From Streptomyces roseolilacinus (GTDB lineage Bacteria; Actinomycetota; Actinomycetes; Streptomycetales; Streptomycetaceae), in the NCBI RefSeq assembly GCF_014649335.1, contig NZ_BMSV01000006.1:62001-126000 (forward strand): a stretch of DNA of 64,000 nt, read 5' to 3'. The notes beneath the pieces were generated by a model. That model saw nothing but the letters and a program-made list of their open reading frames with translations, did no database searches and had not been told where the DNA came from. Positions 54,380 to 63,187 of the stretch are shown here, piece by piece (positions within the stretch are counted from its first letter, which is position 1; each line of letters starts with the position of its first letter). The position numbers and the translations under genes were made by a program.

Positions 54380-55183
54380 ATGTCATCACCGACACCACAG
54401 CCGTCCCAGCAGCCCCGTCCGCCCCGTCCCTCCGCCGAGGGGCCCTCCGCCGCGGACCGCAGGCCCGTGCTGCGGCTCCAGCAGCTGACCCGCGTCCACG
54501 GCACCGGCGCCACCGAGGTGCACGCCCTGCGCGGCGTCGACCTCGACGTGTACCCCGGCGAGCTGGTCGCCGTCATGGGCCCCTCCGGCTCCGGCAAGTC
54601 CACGCTCCTCACCATCGCCGGCGGCCTGGACACCCCCACCTCCGGGCGGGTCGTCGTCGAGGACACCGACATCACGACCGCCGACCGCAGGACCCTCGCC
54701 GCACTGCGCCGCCGCAGCATCGGCTACGTCTTCCAGGACTACAACCTCATCCCGGCCCTCACCGCCGCCGAGAACGTCGCCCTGCCGCGCGAGCTGGACG
54801 GCGTGTCCGCCCGCAAGGCACGCACAGAGGCCGTCGCCGCGCTGGAGGAGATGGGCCTCGGCCACCTCGCCGACCGCTTCCCCGACGAGATGTCCGGTGG
54901 CCAGCAGCAGCGCGTCGCCATCGCCCGCGCCCTGGTCGGCGACCGCCGCCTGGTCCTGGCCGACGAGCCGACCGGCGCCCTCGACTCCGAGACCGGCGAG
55001 TCCGTCCTCGCCCTGCTGCGCTCCCGCTGCGACGCGGGCGCCGCCGGGGTGCTCGTCACCCACGAGCCCCGGTTCGCCGCGTGGGCCGACCGGGTCGTGT
55101 TCCTCCGGGACGGCGCGGTCGTCGACCAGACCGTGCGCACCGGCGCCGAGTCCCTGCTCTCGGGCCAGGCGGGCGAGCGGTGA
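54380..55183 (+). CDS. ABC transporter ATP-binding protein, MacB/LolD type
   Basis: 267 aa. Walker A GPSGSGKST (about residues 66-74), Q-loop VFQDYNLIPALTAAENV, signature MSGGQQQRVAIARAL and Walker B LVLADEPTGALDSETG (about 193-208). N-terminal 30 residues Pro/Ser-rich. It overlaps the permease by 4 nt (GTGA). Pair likely exports lipids, lipoproteins or peptides or acts in sensing (mechanotransmission) rather than import. Confidence 0.92.
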   Translation: MSSPTPQPSQQPRPPRPSAEGPSAADRRPVLRLQQLTRVHGTGATEVHALRGVDLDVYPGELVAVMGPSGSGKSTLLTIAGGLDTPTSGRVVVEDTDITTADRRTLAALRRRSIGYVFQDYNLIPALTAAENVALPRELDGVSARKARTEAVAALEEMGLGHLADRFPDEMSGGQQQRVAIARALVGDRRLVLADEPTGALDSETGESVLALLRSRCDAGAAGVLVTHEPRFAAWADRVVFLRDGAVVDQTVRTGAESLLSGQAGER

Positions 55184-58053
55184 ACGGCTGGTTCCACTCC
55201 TGGCGCGCCGCGGTGCGGATAGCCCGCCGCGACGCCTGGCGCTCCAAGGGGCGCAGCTTCCTCGTCCTCGCCATGATCGCGTTGCCCATCGTCGGCGTGA
55301 GCGCCGCCGACCTGACGCTGCGCAGTGCCGAGCTGTCCCCGCAGGAGCGCGCGACGCGCCTCCTGGGCGCCGCCGACGCCCGCGTCTCCGACCCCGGGTA
55401 CGGCGGTGTGGCCGTCCAGCAGTCACCGGACGGCCAGAGGACCGCCCCGGCCGACGAGAAGTACGACTCCCAGCCGGTGCCCGAGGGCCGCACCGACGTG
55501 GGGAAGGCGCTCCCCGCCGGGGCCACCCTCCTGAAGGACACCATCGGCCACGGGAAGCTCCGCACCGTCCACGGCCTGCTCCACACCGAGGTGCGCGAGC
55601 TGAAGGCCGCCGACCCCCTGGCCCGGGGGATCCTGACGCCACTGGACGGCCGCTTCCCGCAGCGCCCCGACGAGGTCGCCGCCTCCTCCCGCTTCCTCGC
55701 GGAGAGCGGCCTGGAGATCGGCGGCACGCTCACCGCCCGCGGGCTGGAGCGCGAGTACCGGATCGTCGGCTCGTACGAGGTCCCCGACGACCTGGAGGCG
55801 CTCCAGGTCAACGCCCTCCCGGGGGCGTTCCTGGAACCGCTCCGCAAGGGCCTCGAAGCGTCCGGCCTGGCCGTGCCCGACATCTCCACCGAGCACCTGG
55901 TGAAGCTCCCGGCGGGCGGCGGGCACGGTTTCACGTGGAACATGGTCCAGGAGGTCAACGCCAAGGGCGTGATCGCCGTCTCGCGGGCGGTCCTCGTCGA
56001 CCCGCCCGCCGACGCCGACGTGCCGCTGTACCAGCGCGAGGGCCACTCTCCGTTCGGCCAGGGCCTGGGCTCCGACAAGGCGGCGCTGGTCGCCGTGGCC
56101 ACCGTCGTCGGCCTCGCCATGCTGGAGATCTGCCTGCTGGCCGGCCCGGCGTTCGCGGTGGGAGCCCGCCGCTCGCGCCGCCAGCTCGGGCTCGTCGGCG
56201 CCAACGGCGGCGACCGCCGCCACATCCGCTCCATCGTCCTGGCGGGCGGCCTGGTGATCGGCTTCGTCGCGGCGGTCGCGGGCACGGCCCTCGGGCTGGT
56301 CCTCACCTTCGCGCTCCAGCCCGTCCTGGAGCAGGCCTTCGGCCAGCGGTTCGGCGCCTTCGACGTGCGTCCGCTGGAGCTGCTGGGCATCGGCGCGCTG
56401 GCCGTGCTGACCGGTCTGCTCGCCGCCGTCGTGCCCGCCGTCACCTCGTCCCGCGAGACGGTGCTGGCGTCGCTGACCGGCCGCCGCGGGGTGCGCAGGA
56501 GCAACCGCGTCCTGCCCGCCGTCGGCCTGGTCGCCGCCCTGCTGGGCGCCGCGATCGCCCTGTACGGATCGGTGTTCTCCGACCAGTTCGTGATCGTCGC
56601 GGGCGGCAGCGCCCTCGCGGAGCTGGGCGTCGTCGCGATGACCCCCGCCCTGGTGGGTCTGTTCGGCCGGGTCGGCCGCTGGCTGCCGCTGTCGCCGCGC
56701 CTGGCGCTGCGGGACTCCGTCCGCAACCGGGGCCGTACGGCGCCCGCCGTGGCCGCGGTCCTGGCCGCCGTCGCCGGTACGGTCGCGGTCGCCACGTACG
56801 CCACCAGCCAGGACGCCCAGCAGCGCGCCGAGTACACGGCCCAGCTGCCGCACGGCGCGGTCTCCGTCTTCCTCACCGAGGACGGCGGCCGGGACGTGCC
56901 GGCCGTCCGCGAGGCCGTGCAGCGGCACGTGCCCGTCGACGTGCGGGCCGACGTCGCGCGCCTCGCGGTCGGCAAGTCCTCCTGCGGTCCCTTCTCGTCG
57001 GACGAGGGCTGCGGCCGGACCGAGCTCGTCATCCCGAAGGCCAACGAGTGCCCGCTGTGGGCGGACACGGGGACCGACGAGGACCCGGCGGAGCGGTTCT
57101 CCAAGGAGGAGCGCCGCAAGCTGGCCGACGACTGGCGCTGCCGGTCCGAGGACGGCGGCTACGTCCCGACGAACGACGGCCTGCTCGTCGCCGACGCGAC
57201 CCTGCTGAAGGTGCTCGGGATCGACGACCCCGCCGTGGAGCGGGCGCTCGCCGAGGGCCGGATCGTCTCCCTCCAGAAGAGGCACGTCGACGCGACCGGC
57301 AAGGTCTCCCTGCGGGTGATCGCCGACGCGAAGGCGGCCGACGAGGCCGCCGAGCGGAACGAGGAGGTCCCCGGCGTACTGAAGGCCTTCCCGGCGTACC
57401 AGGTCCCGGACGGCACCCCCTCGTACGGCATCGCCGGCCTGCTCAGCCCGGCCGCCGCCGAGGCGGCCGGCCTCGGGACGGCGCCGCTGGGCTCGTACTA
57501 CAGCACCGACCACCTGCCGAGCAGCGAGCAGCGGCAGCGCCTCGACGCCGATCTCGCCAAGATCGGCAGTGAGATCCAGTTCCACATCGAGACGGGCTTC
57601 ACCAGCGAGAACAGCATCGTGCTCCTCGCCCTGACCGTCTTCGCCGGTCTGATCACGATCGGTGCGGCCGGCATCGCCACCGGCCTGGCCCAGGCCGACG
57701 CCGAGGCGGACCTGAAGACCCTCGCCGCGGTCGGGGCGCCGCCGCGGGTGCGCCGCACCCTCAGCGGCTTCCAGTGCGGGGTGGTCGCCGTGATGGGCGT
57801 CCTGCTCGGCACGGTCGCGGGCGTGCTCCCCGCGATCGGACTGCGGCTGACCGAGCGCCGCCAGAAGGAGCAGATGTACCAGGAGGGCCGCGACGCCGGC
57901 TGGACAGGGGTCGCCGACCTGCCGCACGTACCGATCGTCATCCCGTGGGAGACGTTCGGGGCGTTGCTGATCGCCGTGCCGTTGGGCGCGGCGCTGCTCG
58001 CCGCGCTGCTCACCCGGTCCCGTGCCGCGGTGGCCCGGCGCGCGGCGGCCTAG
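55180..58053 (+). CDS. FtsX/MacB-family ABC permease, large
   Basis: 957 aa, GTG start overlapping the ATPase stop. Two FtsX-type permease domains: first membrane helix near 22-42, then an extracellular domain with ties to MacPCD (about 50-290), a three-helix set about 300-430, further helices about 440-560, a second extracellular domain (with Cys pairs in KSSCGPFSSDEGCGR and ECPLW), and final helices about 800-950. The double-length form is standard in actinobacteria. Regulation by PadR is inferred from neighbourhood. Confidence 0.9.
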   Translation: MNGWFHSWRAAVRIARRDAWRSKGRSFLVLAMIALPIVGVSAADLTLRSAELSPQERATRLLGAADARVSDPGYGGVAVQQSPDGQRTAPADEKYDSQPVPEGRTDVGKALPAGATLLKDTIGHGKLRTVHGLLHTEVRELKAADPLARGILTPLDGRFPQRPDEVAASSRFLAESGLEIGGTLTARGLEREYRIVGSYEVPDDLEALQVNALPGAFLEPLRKGLEASGLAVPDISTEHLVKLPAGGGHGFTWNMVQEVNAKGVIAVSRAVLVDPPADADVPLYQREGHSPFGQGLGSDKAALVAVATVVGLAMLEICLLAGPAFAVGARRSRRQLGLVGANGGDRRHIRSIVLAGGLVIGFVAAVAGTALGLVLTFALQPVLEQAFGQRFGAFDVRPLELLGIGALAVLTGLLAAVVPAVTSSRETVLASLTGRRGVRRSNRVLPAVGLVAALLGAAIALYGSVFSDQFVIVAGGSALAELGVVAMTPALVGLFGRVGRWLPLSPRLALRDSVRNRGRTAPAVAAVLAAVAGTVAVATYATSQDAQQRAEYTAQLPHGAVSVFLTEDGGRDVPAVREAVQRHVPVDVRADVARLAVGKSSCGPFSSDEGCGRTELVIPKANECPLWADTGTDEDPAERFSKEERRKLADDWRCRSEDGGYVPTNDGLLVADATLLKVLGIDDPAVERALAEGRIVSLQKRHVDATGKVSLRVIADAKAADEAAERNEEVPGVLKAFPAYQVPDGTPSYGIAGLLSPAAAEAAGLGTAPLGSYYSTDHLPSSEQRQRLDADLAKIGSEIQFHIETGFTSENSIVLLALTVFAGLITIGAAGIATGLAQADAEADLKTLAAVGAPPRVRRTLSGFQCGVVAVMGVLLGTVAGVLPAIGLRLTERRQKEQMYQEGRDAGWTGVADLPHVPIVIPWETFGALLIAVPLGAALLAALLTRSRAAVARRAAA

Positions 58054-58148
58054 CGAGGTCGCACCGGTTCGCGCCCCCGCGCGAGGGTGGATCATCCGTG
58101 CGCGGGGGCACACCGTGGGGTGACGCATCTGTACGAGAGAATGGCGGC

Positions 58149-58694
58149 ATGGAGATGCCGAGGAATGAACGGTCGCAGGAGACCCCGCAGGTCCTCATCG
58201 TCGGGCAGGACGGTATGGCCCTCGGCGGCGGCGAGAATGACGACGAGTCGCGCGAGATCCCGGTGACGGAGATGGTCGAGCAGCCCGCCAAGGTGATGCG
58301 GATCGGCAGCATGATCAAGCAGCTGCTGGAGGAGGTGCGCGCGGCACCTCTCGACGAGGCCAGCCGCGTCCGACTGAAGGAGATCCACCACAGCTCGGTG
58401 AAGGAGCTGGAGGAGGGGCTGGCGCCGGAACTCGTCGAGGAACTGGAGCGGTTGTCCCTCCCGTTCACCAACGAGACGATCCCGTCCGAGGCGGAGCTGC
58501 GCATCGCCCAGGCCCAGTTGGTCGGGTGGCTGGAGGGCCTCTTCCACGGCATCCAGACGGCGCTGTTCGCCCAGCAGATGGCGGCCCGCGCCCAACTGGA
58601 GCAGATGCGCCGGGCCCTTCCCCCGGGCATGGTCTCGCAGGACGACGACGAGCAGGGGCGCGGCCGCGCCCGGACGGGCGGCCCGTACCTCTAG
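58149..58694 (+). CDS. bpa: Bacterial proteasome activator
   Basis: 181 aa of the Bpa/DUF2587 family. The conserved four-helix core (MIKQLLEEVRAAPLDEASRVRLKEIHHSSVKELEEGLAPELVEELERLSLPF, LVGWLEGLFHGIQTALFAQQMAARAQLEQMRRALPPG) and a C-terminal Pro-Tyr-Leu (hydrophobic-Tyr-X type) that docks the 20S proteasome ring in the known mechanism. It feeds unfolded substrates without ATP. Disordered N-terminus (about 1-45). ATG 58149 taken for the conserved start. Terminator at 58715. Confidence 0.9.
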   Translation: MEMPRNERSQETPQVLIVGQDGMALGGGENDDESREIPVTEMVEQPAKVMRIGSMIKQLLEEVRAAPLDEASRVRLKEIHHSSVKELEEGLAPELVEELERLSLPFTNETIPSEAELRIAQAQLVGWLEGLFHGIQTALFAQQMAARAQLEQMRRALPPGMVSQDDDEQGRGRARTGGPYL

Positions 58695-58714
58695 CCCGTA
58701 CGGCGGCGAACGGC

Positions 58715-58751
58715 GAACGGCCCGGCACACGGAGTGTGTGCCGGGCCGTTC
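58715..58751. terminator. Terminator between bpa and the quinone oxidoreductase
   Basis: Perfect 16-bp stem (58715-58730 with 58736-58751), 5-nt loop, between two convergent genes (20 and 29 nt from their stops). Confidence 0.88.
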
Positions 58752-58780
58752 CGCTCGGTGCGGCGCCTCCTGAGCGGCCG

Positions 58781-59773
58781 TCAGGCCGCCGGGTCCGTGG
58801 TCAGCAGCACCTTGCCGACGTGGCTGCTGTCCTCCAGCACCCGGTGGGCCTCCCCGGCCTTCTCCATGGGGAACGTACGGTGCACCACGGGGCGGACCGT
58901 GCCCGCCTCGATCAGCGGCCACACGTGCTCCCGTACGGCGGCGACGATGGCCGTCTTCTCCTCCAGCGGCCGCTGCCGCAGCGAGGTCGCCGTCACGGCG
59001 GCCCGCTTGCCGAGCAGCGTGCCCAGGTTCAACTCGCCCTTGACGCCGCCCTGCAGGCCGATGACGGCGAGCCGGCCGTTCACCGCCAGCGCCTTGACGT
59101 TCGGCTCCAGGTACTTGGCGCCCATGATGTCGAGGATGACGTCCGCGCCCGCGCCGTCCGTCGCCCGGCGCAGCTCGTCGACGAAGTCCTGTTCGCGGTA
59201 GTCGATCAGGATGTCCGCGCCGAGTTCGGCGCACCGCGCCAGCTTCTCCGGGCCGCCCGCGGTCACCGCGACCCGGGCGCCGACCGCCTTGCCCAGCTGG
59301 ATCGCCATCGTCCCGATGCCGCTGGCGCCGCCGTGCACCAGCAGGGTCTCGCCGGGCCGCAGGTGGGCCACCATGAAGACGTTCGACCAGACGGTCGCGG
59401 TGACCTCCGGCAGCGCCGCCGCCGTCACCAGGTCGAGGCCCTTCGGCACCGGCAGCAGCTGGCCGGCCGGGACGGCGACCTTCTCGGCGTACCCGCCGCC
59501 CGCGAGCAGCGCGCACACCTCGTCGCCGACGGACCAGTCGGCGGAGACGCCGGTGCCCAGCGCGGCGATGCGGCCCGAGCACTCGAGGCCGGGGTACGGG
59601 GACGCGCCCGGCGGGGGGTCGTAGAAGCCCCGCCGCTGGAGGAGGTCGGCGCGGTTGACGGCTCCTGCCGCCACGTCGACGAGGACCTCGCCCTCGCCGG
59701 GTACGGGATCGGGCACCTCGGCCCAGACGAGCGCCTCGGGGCCACCGGGTTCGGGAATCGTGATCGCACGCAT
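58781..59773 (-). CDS. NAD(P)H:quinone oxidoreductase, zinc-less MDR type
   Basis: 330 aa. N-terminal GroES-like part (AGAVNRADLLQRRGFYDPPPGASPYPGLECSGRI), Rossmann motif VHGGASGIGTMAIQLGKA, typical of the PIG3/QorA group. Reduces quinones with NAD(P)H, detoxifying or redox-balancing. Lies 10 nt downstream of the potassium channel gene on the same strand, so they are one transcription unit. Confidence 0.92.
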   Translation of the reverse strand: MRAITIPEPGGPEALVWAEVPDPVPGEGEVLVDVAAGAVNRADLLQRRGFYDPPPGASPYPGLECSGRIAALGTGVSADWSVGDEVCALLAGGGYAEKVAVPAGQLLPVPKGLDLVTAAALPEVTATVWSNVFMVAHLRPGETLLVHGGASGIGTMAIQLGKAVGARVAVTAGGPEKLARCAELGADILIDYREQDFVDELRRATDGAGADVILDIMGAKYLEPNVKALAVNGRLAVIGLQGGVKGELNLGTLLGKRAAVTATSLRQRPLEEKTAIVAAVREHVWPLIEAGTVRPVVHRTFPMEKAGEAHRVLEDSSHVGKVLLTTDPAA

Positions 59774-59783
59774 GGCCGCGAGG

Positions 59784-60908
59784 CTACTCCGCCGACATGC
59801 CCGTCGAGGAGCCGTTCCACGCCGCGCCCTTCAGGGGGTTCGCCGTGCCGCCGGTGCCCTTCGACCGTTTGATGGCGATGACCCGGTCGGTCAGCTGGAG
59901 CGGGCTGGCCTCGGGGTCGTCGTAGCCGATCAGCCGGTGACCGCGCAGCACGCTCACCACCAGGTCCTCGGTGTCCCGGACGCTCCGGCCCGCCTCCGCC
60001 TTGGTCACCGGCCGTTCCACGATGTCGAGGCCGGTGCCCTGGTGGATCAGGTCCTCCAGCACCGTGCCCGCGGTGGGGCTCAGCACGGACAGGCCGAGCA
60101 GCCGTCCCGCGGCGCTGGCACTGGTGATGACGGCGTCCGCCCCGGACTGGCGCAGCAGGGGGGCGTTCTCCTCCTCGCGCACCGCGGCGATGATCTTCAC
60201 GCCCCTGTTGAGCTGGCGCGCCGTGAGGGTGACGAGGACGGCGGTGTCGTCCCGCTGGGTGGCGACGATGATCTGGCGGGCCCTCTGGGCTTCGGCGCGG
60301 AGCAGCACGTCACTGCGGGTGCCGTCGCCGACGACGCCGGTCAGCCCCTCCGCGTTGACCATCTCGATCACCTTGCTGCTCGGGTCGACCACCACGACCT
60401 GCTGCTTCTTCAGCCCCGTGGCCATCAGGGTCTCCAGCGCGGAGCGGCCCTTCGTACCGAAACCGACGACGACGGTGTGGTCTCGCAAGGCCAACCTCCA
60501 ACGCTTCTGGCGCCACTCCTCGCGGGTGCGCTCGGCGAGCACCTCCAGGGTGGTGCCGACCAGGATGATCAGGAACAGGACGCGCAATGGGGTCACGACG
60601 ACCACGTTGACCAGTCGGGCGGTGTCGCTGGCCGGGACGATGTCGCCGTACCCGGTGGTCGAGAGCGTCACCGTCGCGTAGTAGACGGTGTCGAGCAGGC
60701 TGACGTGCCCGTCGACGTTGTCCTTGTACCCGCTGCGGTCGGCTATGACGATGAGCACCGTCAGGAGCATGACGAACAGGGCGAGGGCCAGCCGCTGGCC
60801 GACCTGCCTCAGCGGGTGCTCGACGATCGGCCTCGGCAGGCTGATGCGACCGGTGGCCAGCTGGTCCTCTTCGTGGCTGGCGCGGGCTTCCCTACCGTGG
60901 TGTTTCAC
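59784..60908 (-). CDS. Two-helix potassium channel with RCK (TrkA-N/C) domain
   Basis: 374 aa. Two membrane helices (about residues 32-50 and 86-106) flank the pore with TTGYGD selectivity filter (about 70-75); the cytosolic part has a Rossmann RCK-N domain (VVVGFGTKGRSALETL, VGDGTRSDVLLRA) and a RCK-C half. The GTG at 60908 lies inside parS and overlaps the moeA TGA (GTGA). GTG 60917 is an alternative in-frame start. K+ conductance gated by a nucleotide or ion is inferred from the family. Confidence 0.88.
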   Translation of the reverse strand: MKHHGREARASHEEDQLATGRISLPRPIVEHPLRQVGQRLALALFVMLLTVLIVIADRSGYKDNVDGHVSLLDTVYYATVTLSTTGYGDIVPASDTARLVNVVVVTPLRVLFLIILVGTTLEVLAERTREEWRQKRWRLALRDHTVVVGFGTKGRSALETLMATGLKKQQVVVVDPSSKVIEMVNAEGLTGVVGDGTRSDVLLRAEAQRARQIIVATQRDDTAVLVTLTARQLNRGVKIIAAVREEENAPLLRQSGADAVITSASAAGRLLGLSVLSPTAGTVLEDLIHQGTGLDIVERPVTKAEAGRSVRDTEDLVVSVLRGHRLIGYDDPEASPLQLTDRVIAIKRSKGTGGTANPLKGAAWNGSSTGMSAE

Positions 60909-60918
60909 GTGAAACACC
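60899..60918. other. parS centromere site inside a gene junction
   Basis: TGTTTCACGTGAAACA (60901-60916) within a 20-bp dyad. The same bases encode the last residues and TGA of moeA (C-F-T-stop) and the GTG start of the channel gene. So the ParB site is under overlapping coding constraint. Confidence 0.95.
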
Positions 60919-62254
60919 CGCCTTGGGCCGGGGCCGGGACGGGCGCCGCGGTGGACGCCGTCCACGGCAGGTCGAGGATCTCCAGTTCGTCGCCGGGGCG
61001 GGCCCCGCCGGGCGGGACGGCGGCCAGCCCGTCGGCGGCGGCGAGCCCCCGCAGCATGGCGGGGCCCGCGTAGTGCAGGGGCACGGCCCATCCGGCGCGG
61101 TGGACGACGGGCACGAGGCGGGTGTCGTGGGGATGGCCGTGCACCCCGTCGCGCACCGGCGCCCGGCACGGCTCGGGGGCGCGGCGCCCGGCGAGGCCGC
61201 GCAGCAGCGGCTCGGCGAGGGTGAGCAGTCCGGAGACGGCCGCCAGCGGGTTGCCGGGCAGTCCGACCAGGTACCGGGACGCGGTGAGGCGGGCCAGCAG
61301 CATGGGGTGCCCCGGCCGTACCCGCACGCCGTCGACGAGGAGCTCGGCGCCCAGGGTGCGCAGGACGGGGTGGACGTGGTCGACCGGTCCGGCGGCGGTG
61401 CCCCCGGTGGTGACGACGAGGTCGGCGTCGGTGCCGGCGACGGCCTCGTACAGCGCGTCGGCGTCGTCCCCGACCCGCCGCACGGCCGGGACCTCGGCGC
61501 CCAGGGCGCGCAGCCAGGGCCCGAGCATGGGGCCGAGTGCGTCCCGGATGAGCCCGTCGTGCGGGACGCCCGAGGTGAGCAGTTCGTCACCGAGGACGAG
61601 GACCTCGACACGGGGCGGCTCGACGGTGGCCAGCTCGTCGTACCCGGCGGCGGACGCCAGGCCGAGCACGGCCGGGGTGACGACCGTGGCGGCGGGCAGG
61701 AGCTCGTCGCCCGTGCGGCACTCCTGGCCGCGCGGGCGGATGTCCTGGCCGGGCACCACCTCGTGCCGCGCGTGCAGGTGGCCGCCGCTCGGCGCCGTAC
61801 CGGGGCGGTCGCCGCGGCCGGGTTCGGCGCGGGCGTGCTCGGAGCGGATGACGGCGGTGGTGTCGGCGGGGACGCGGGCGCCCGTCGCGATGCGCACCGC
61901 GACGCCGTCGGGCAGTGCCGGGGTCGGGCCGTGGCCGGCGAGGACCGAGTCCCCCGCGCGGATCTCCCACGGGCCGGGTCCGGCGACCGCCCAGCCGTCC
62001 ATGGCGGAGGTGTCGAACGACGGCAGGTCGGTGAGGGCGGTCAGCGGCTCGGCGAGGATCCGCCCGAGCGCCGCGCCCAGGGGTGCGCGGCGGACCCGTG
62101 GGGTCGCGCCGCCGCCGGCCCGGGCGGCGAGGGCGCGCGCCTGGGGCCAGGACGTGTCGCGGTGCCCCGGCGGGCGGGGCTCGGCGAGGCGGGCCGGTGC
62201 CCTGCCGACCAGGGCGAGGGCTTCGTCGACGCCGTCGAAGTCCGGCTCGTTCAT
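60905..62254 (-). CDS. moeA: Molybdopterin molybdotransferase
   Basis: 449 aa. Domain order of MoeA: LPSFDTSAMDGWAVAG (about residues 78-93), the middle MoCF-binding domain with VEVLVLGDELLTSG and VVTTGGTAAGPVDHV, and C-terminal domain after PGNPLAAVSGLLTLAEPLL. Inserts molybdate into adenylylated molybdopterin. A non-conserved extension of about 15 residues leads to the C-F-T end in parS. Its start overlaps the MobA-DUF6457 gene by 4 nt, so Moco genes are coupled. Confidence 0.92.
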   Translation of the reverse strand: MNEPDFDGVDEALALVGRAPARLAEPRPPGHRDTSWPQARALAARAGGGATPRVRRAPLGAALGRILAEPLTALTDLPSFDTSAMDGWAVAGPGPWEIRAGDSVLAGHGPTPALPDGVAVRIATGARVPADTTAVIRSEHARAEPGRGDRPGTAPSGGHLHARHEVVPGQDIRPRGQECRTGDELLPAATVVTPAVLGLASAAGYDELATVEPPRVEVLVLGDELLTSGVPHDGLIRDALGPMLGPWLRALGAEVPAVRRVGDDADALYEAVAGTDADLVVTTGGTAAGPVDHVHPVLRTLGAELLVDGVRVRPGHPMLLARLTASRYLVGLPGNPLAAVSGLLTLAEPLLRGLAGRRAPEPCRAPVRDGVHGHPHDTRLVPVVHRAGWAVPLHYAGPAMLRGLAAADGLAAVPPGGARPGDELEILDLPWTASTAAPVPAPAQGGCFT

Positions 62255-63093
62255 CCCGCTTCGGCCTCGTTCGCCCAGCGGTCGGCGAGTGCGGCCGCCT
62301 TGCGGGTCGCCTCCGCCACGGCCTGCGGGCCGCCGCCCTCCGCCGTGGCCGCCGCGTACCCCACGAGGAACGTGGTGAGCGGCGCGGCGGGCCGGGCGAC
62401 GCCGTGGGCGGCGTCGCGGGCCAGGTCGAGCAGCAGGTTGATGTCGACGTCGAGTTCGATGCCGAGCTCGGCCTTGACCGCGGTGATCCATTCGTCCAGC
62501 ACGTTCCCATGCTCCCTGATGCGGGCCCGGGCCGCGGCGAGGTCCTCCCAAGTGTCGCAGTCGAAGGACGCGAGCGGTCGGGCGGGGACCCGGGCGAGGT
62601 CCAGTTCCTGCGTCAGCAGACGCAGGGGCAACCCGGAGAGGGGGCCGTGCTCGGTGGCGAGGAGCGCGATCTCGCGGCGCAGCGGCTCGGTGCGGTAGGC
62701 GGCGACGAGTGGTTGGTCGCGGCCGTCCGCGTCGACGGAGAGGACGGCTTCCGCGGTCGACGCGGCGAGCGTGTCGACCAGGTGCCGGACGGCCGCGCGG
62801 TCCAGGAACGGCAGGTCGCCGCCGAGGACGACGACCGTGTCGGCGTCGACGTCGCGCACCCCGGCGGCCAGCGCGGCGACGGGGCCGCCTCCCGGCGGCT
62901 CCTCCCGCGCCCAGACGACGGGCCGGGCGGTCGGTCGGCGACCGCCGACCACCACGGCCCGTCCGGCGTCACGGCAGGCGTGCAGCACCCGGTCGAGCAG
63001 GGTGCGCCCACCGACGCTCAGGCCGGGTTTGTCCGCGCCACCGAGTCGCCTCGCGGCGCCTCCTGCCAGCACGACGGCGTCAAATCGGGTCAC
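62251..63093 (-). CDS. mobA: MobA-like nucleotidyltransferase fused to DUF6457
   Basis: 280 aa. N-terminal NTP_transf_3 (residues about 1-185: AVVLAGGAARRLGGADKPGLSVGGRTLLD, VVLGGDLPFLD) for guanylyl transfer to molybdopterin; C-terminal about 85 residues (LDEWITAVKAELGIELDVDINLLLDLARDAAHGVARPAAPLTTFLVGYAA) match DUF6457, a small helical domain often linked to Moco genes. The gene overlaps moeA by 4 nt. True molybdenum cofactor guanylyltransferase activity is probable but related sugar- or cofactor-transferases share the fold. Confidence 0.8.
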   Translation of the reverse strand: MTRFDAVVLAGGAARRLGGADKPGLSVGGRTLLDRVLHACRDAGRAVVVGGRRPTARPVVWAREEPPGGGPVAALAAGVRDVDADTVVVLGGDLPFLDRAAVRHLVDTLAASTAEAVLSVDADGRDQPLVAAYRTEPLRREIALLATEHGPLSGLPLRLLTQELDLARVPARPLASFDCDTWEDLAAARARIREHGNVLDEWITAVKAELGIELDVDINLLLDLARDAAHGVARPAAPLTTFLVGYAAATAEGGGPQAVAEATRKAAALADRWANEAEAG

Positions 63094-63153
63094 GCGCCCA
63101 GTATGGTCGCCGCCGCGGCGGAGCGGACAGTGCCCCGGCCTCCCCGGCGGGGC

Positions 63154-63178
63154 CCCGGCCCTGGGGGAGGGGGCCGGG
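63154..63178 (-). terminator. Weak hairpin after the second E2 gene
   Basis: 8-bp stem (63154-63161 with 63171-63178) and 9-nt G-rich loop, 9 nt beyond the E2 stop at 63188. Confidence 0.5.
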
Positions 63179-63187
63179 ACCCCCGCT

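Noticed and set aside
54328..55179. Upstream extension of the FtsX permease frame
   Set aside because: It overlaps the ABC ATPase in another frame; the permease begins at the GTG that overlaps the ATPase stop.
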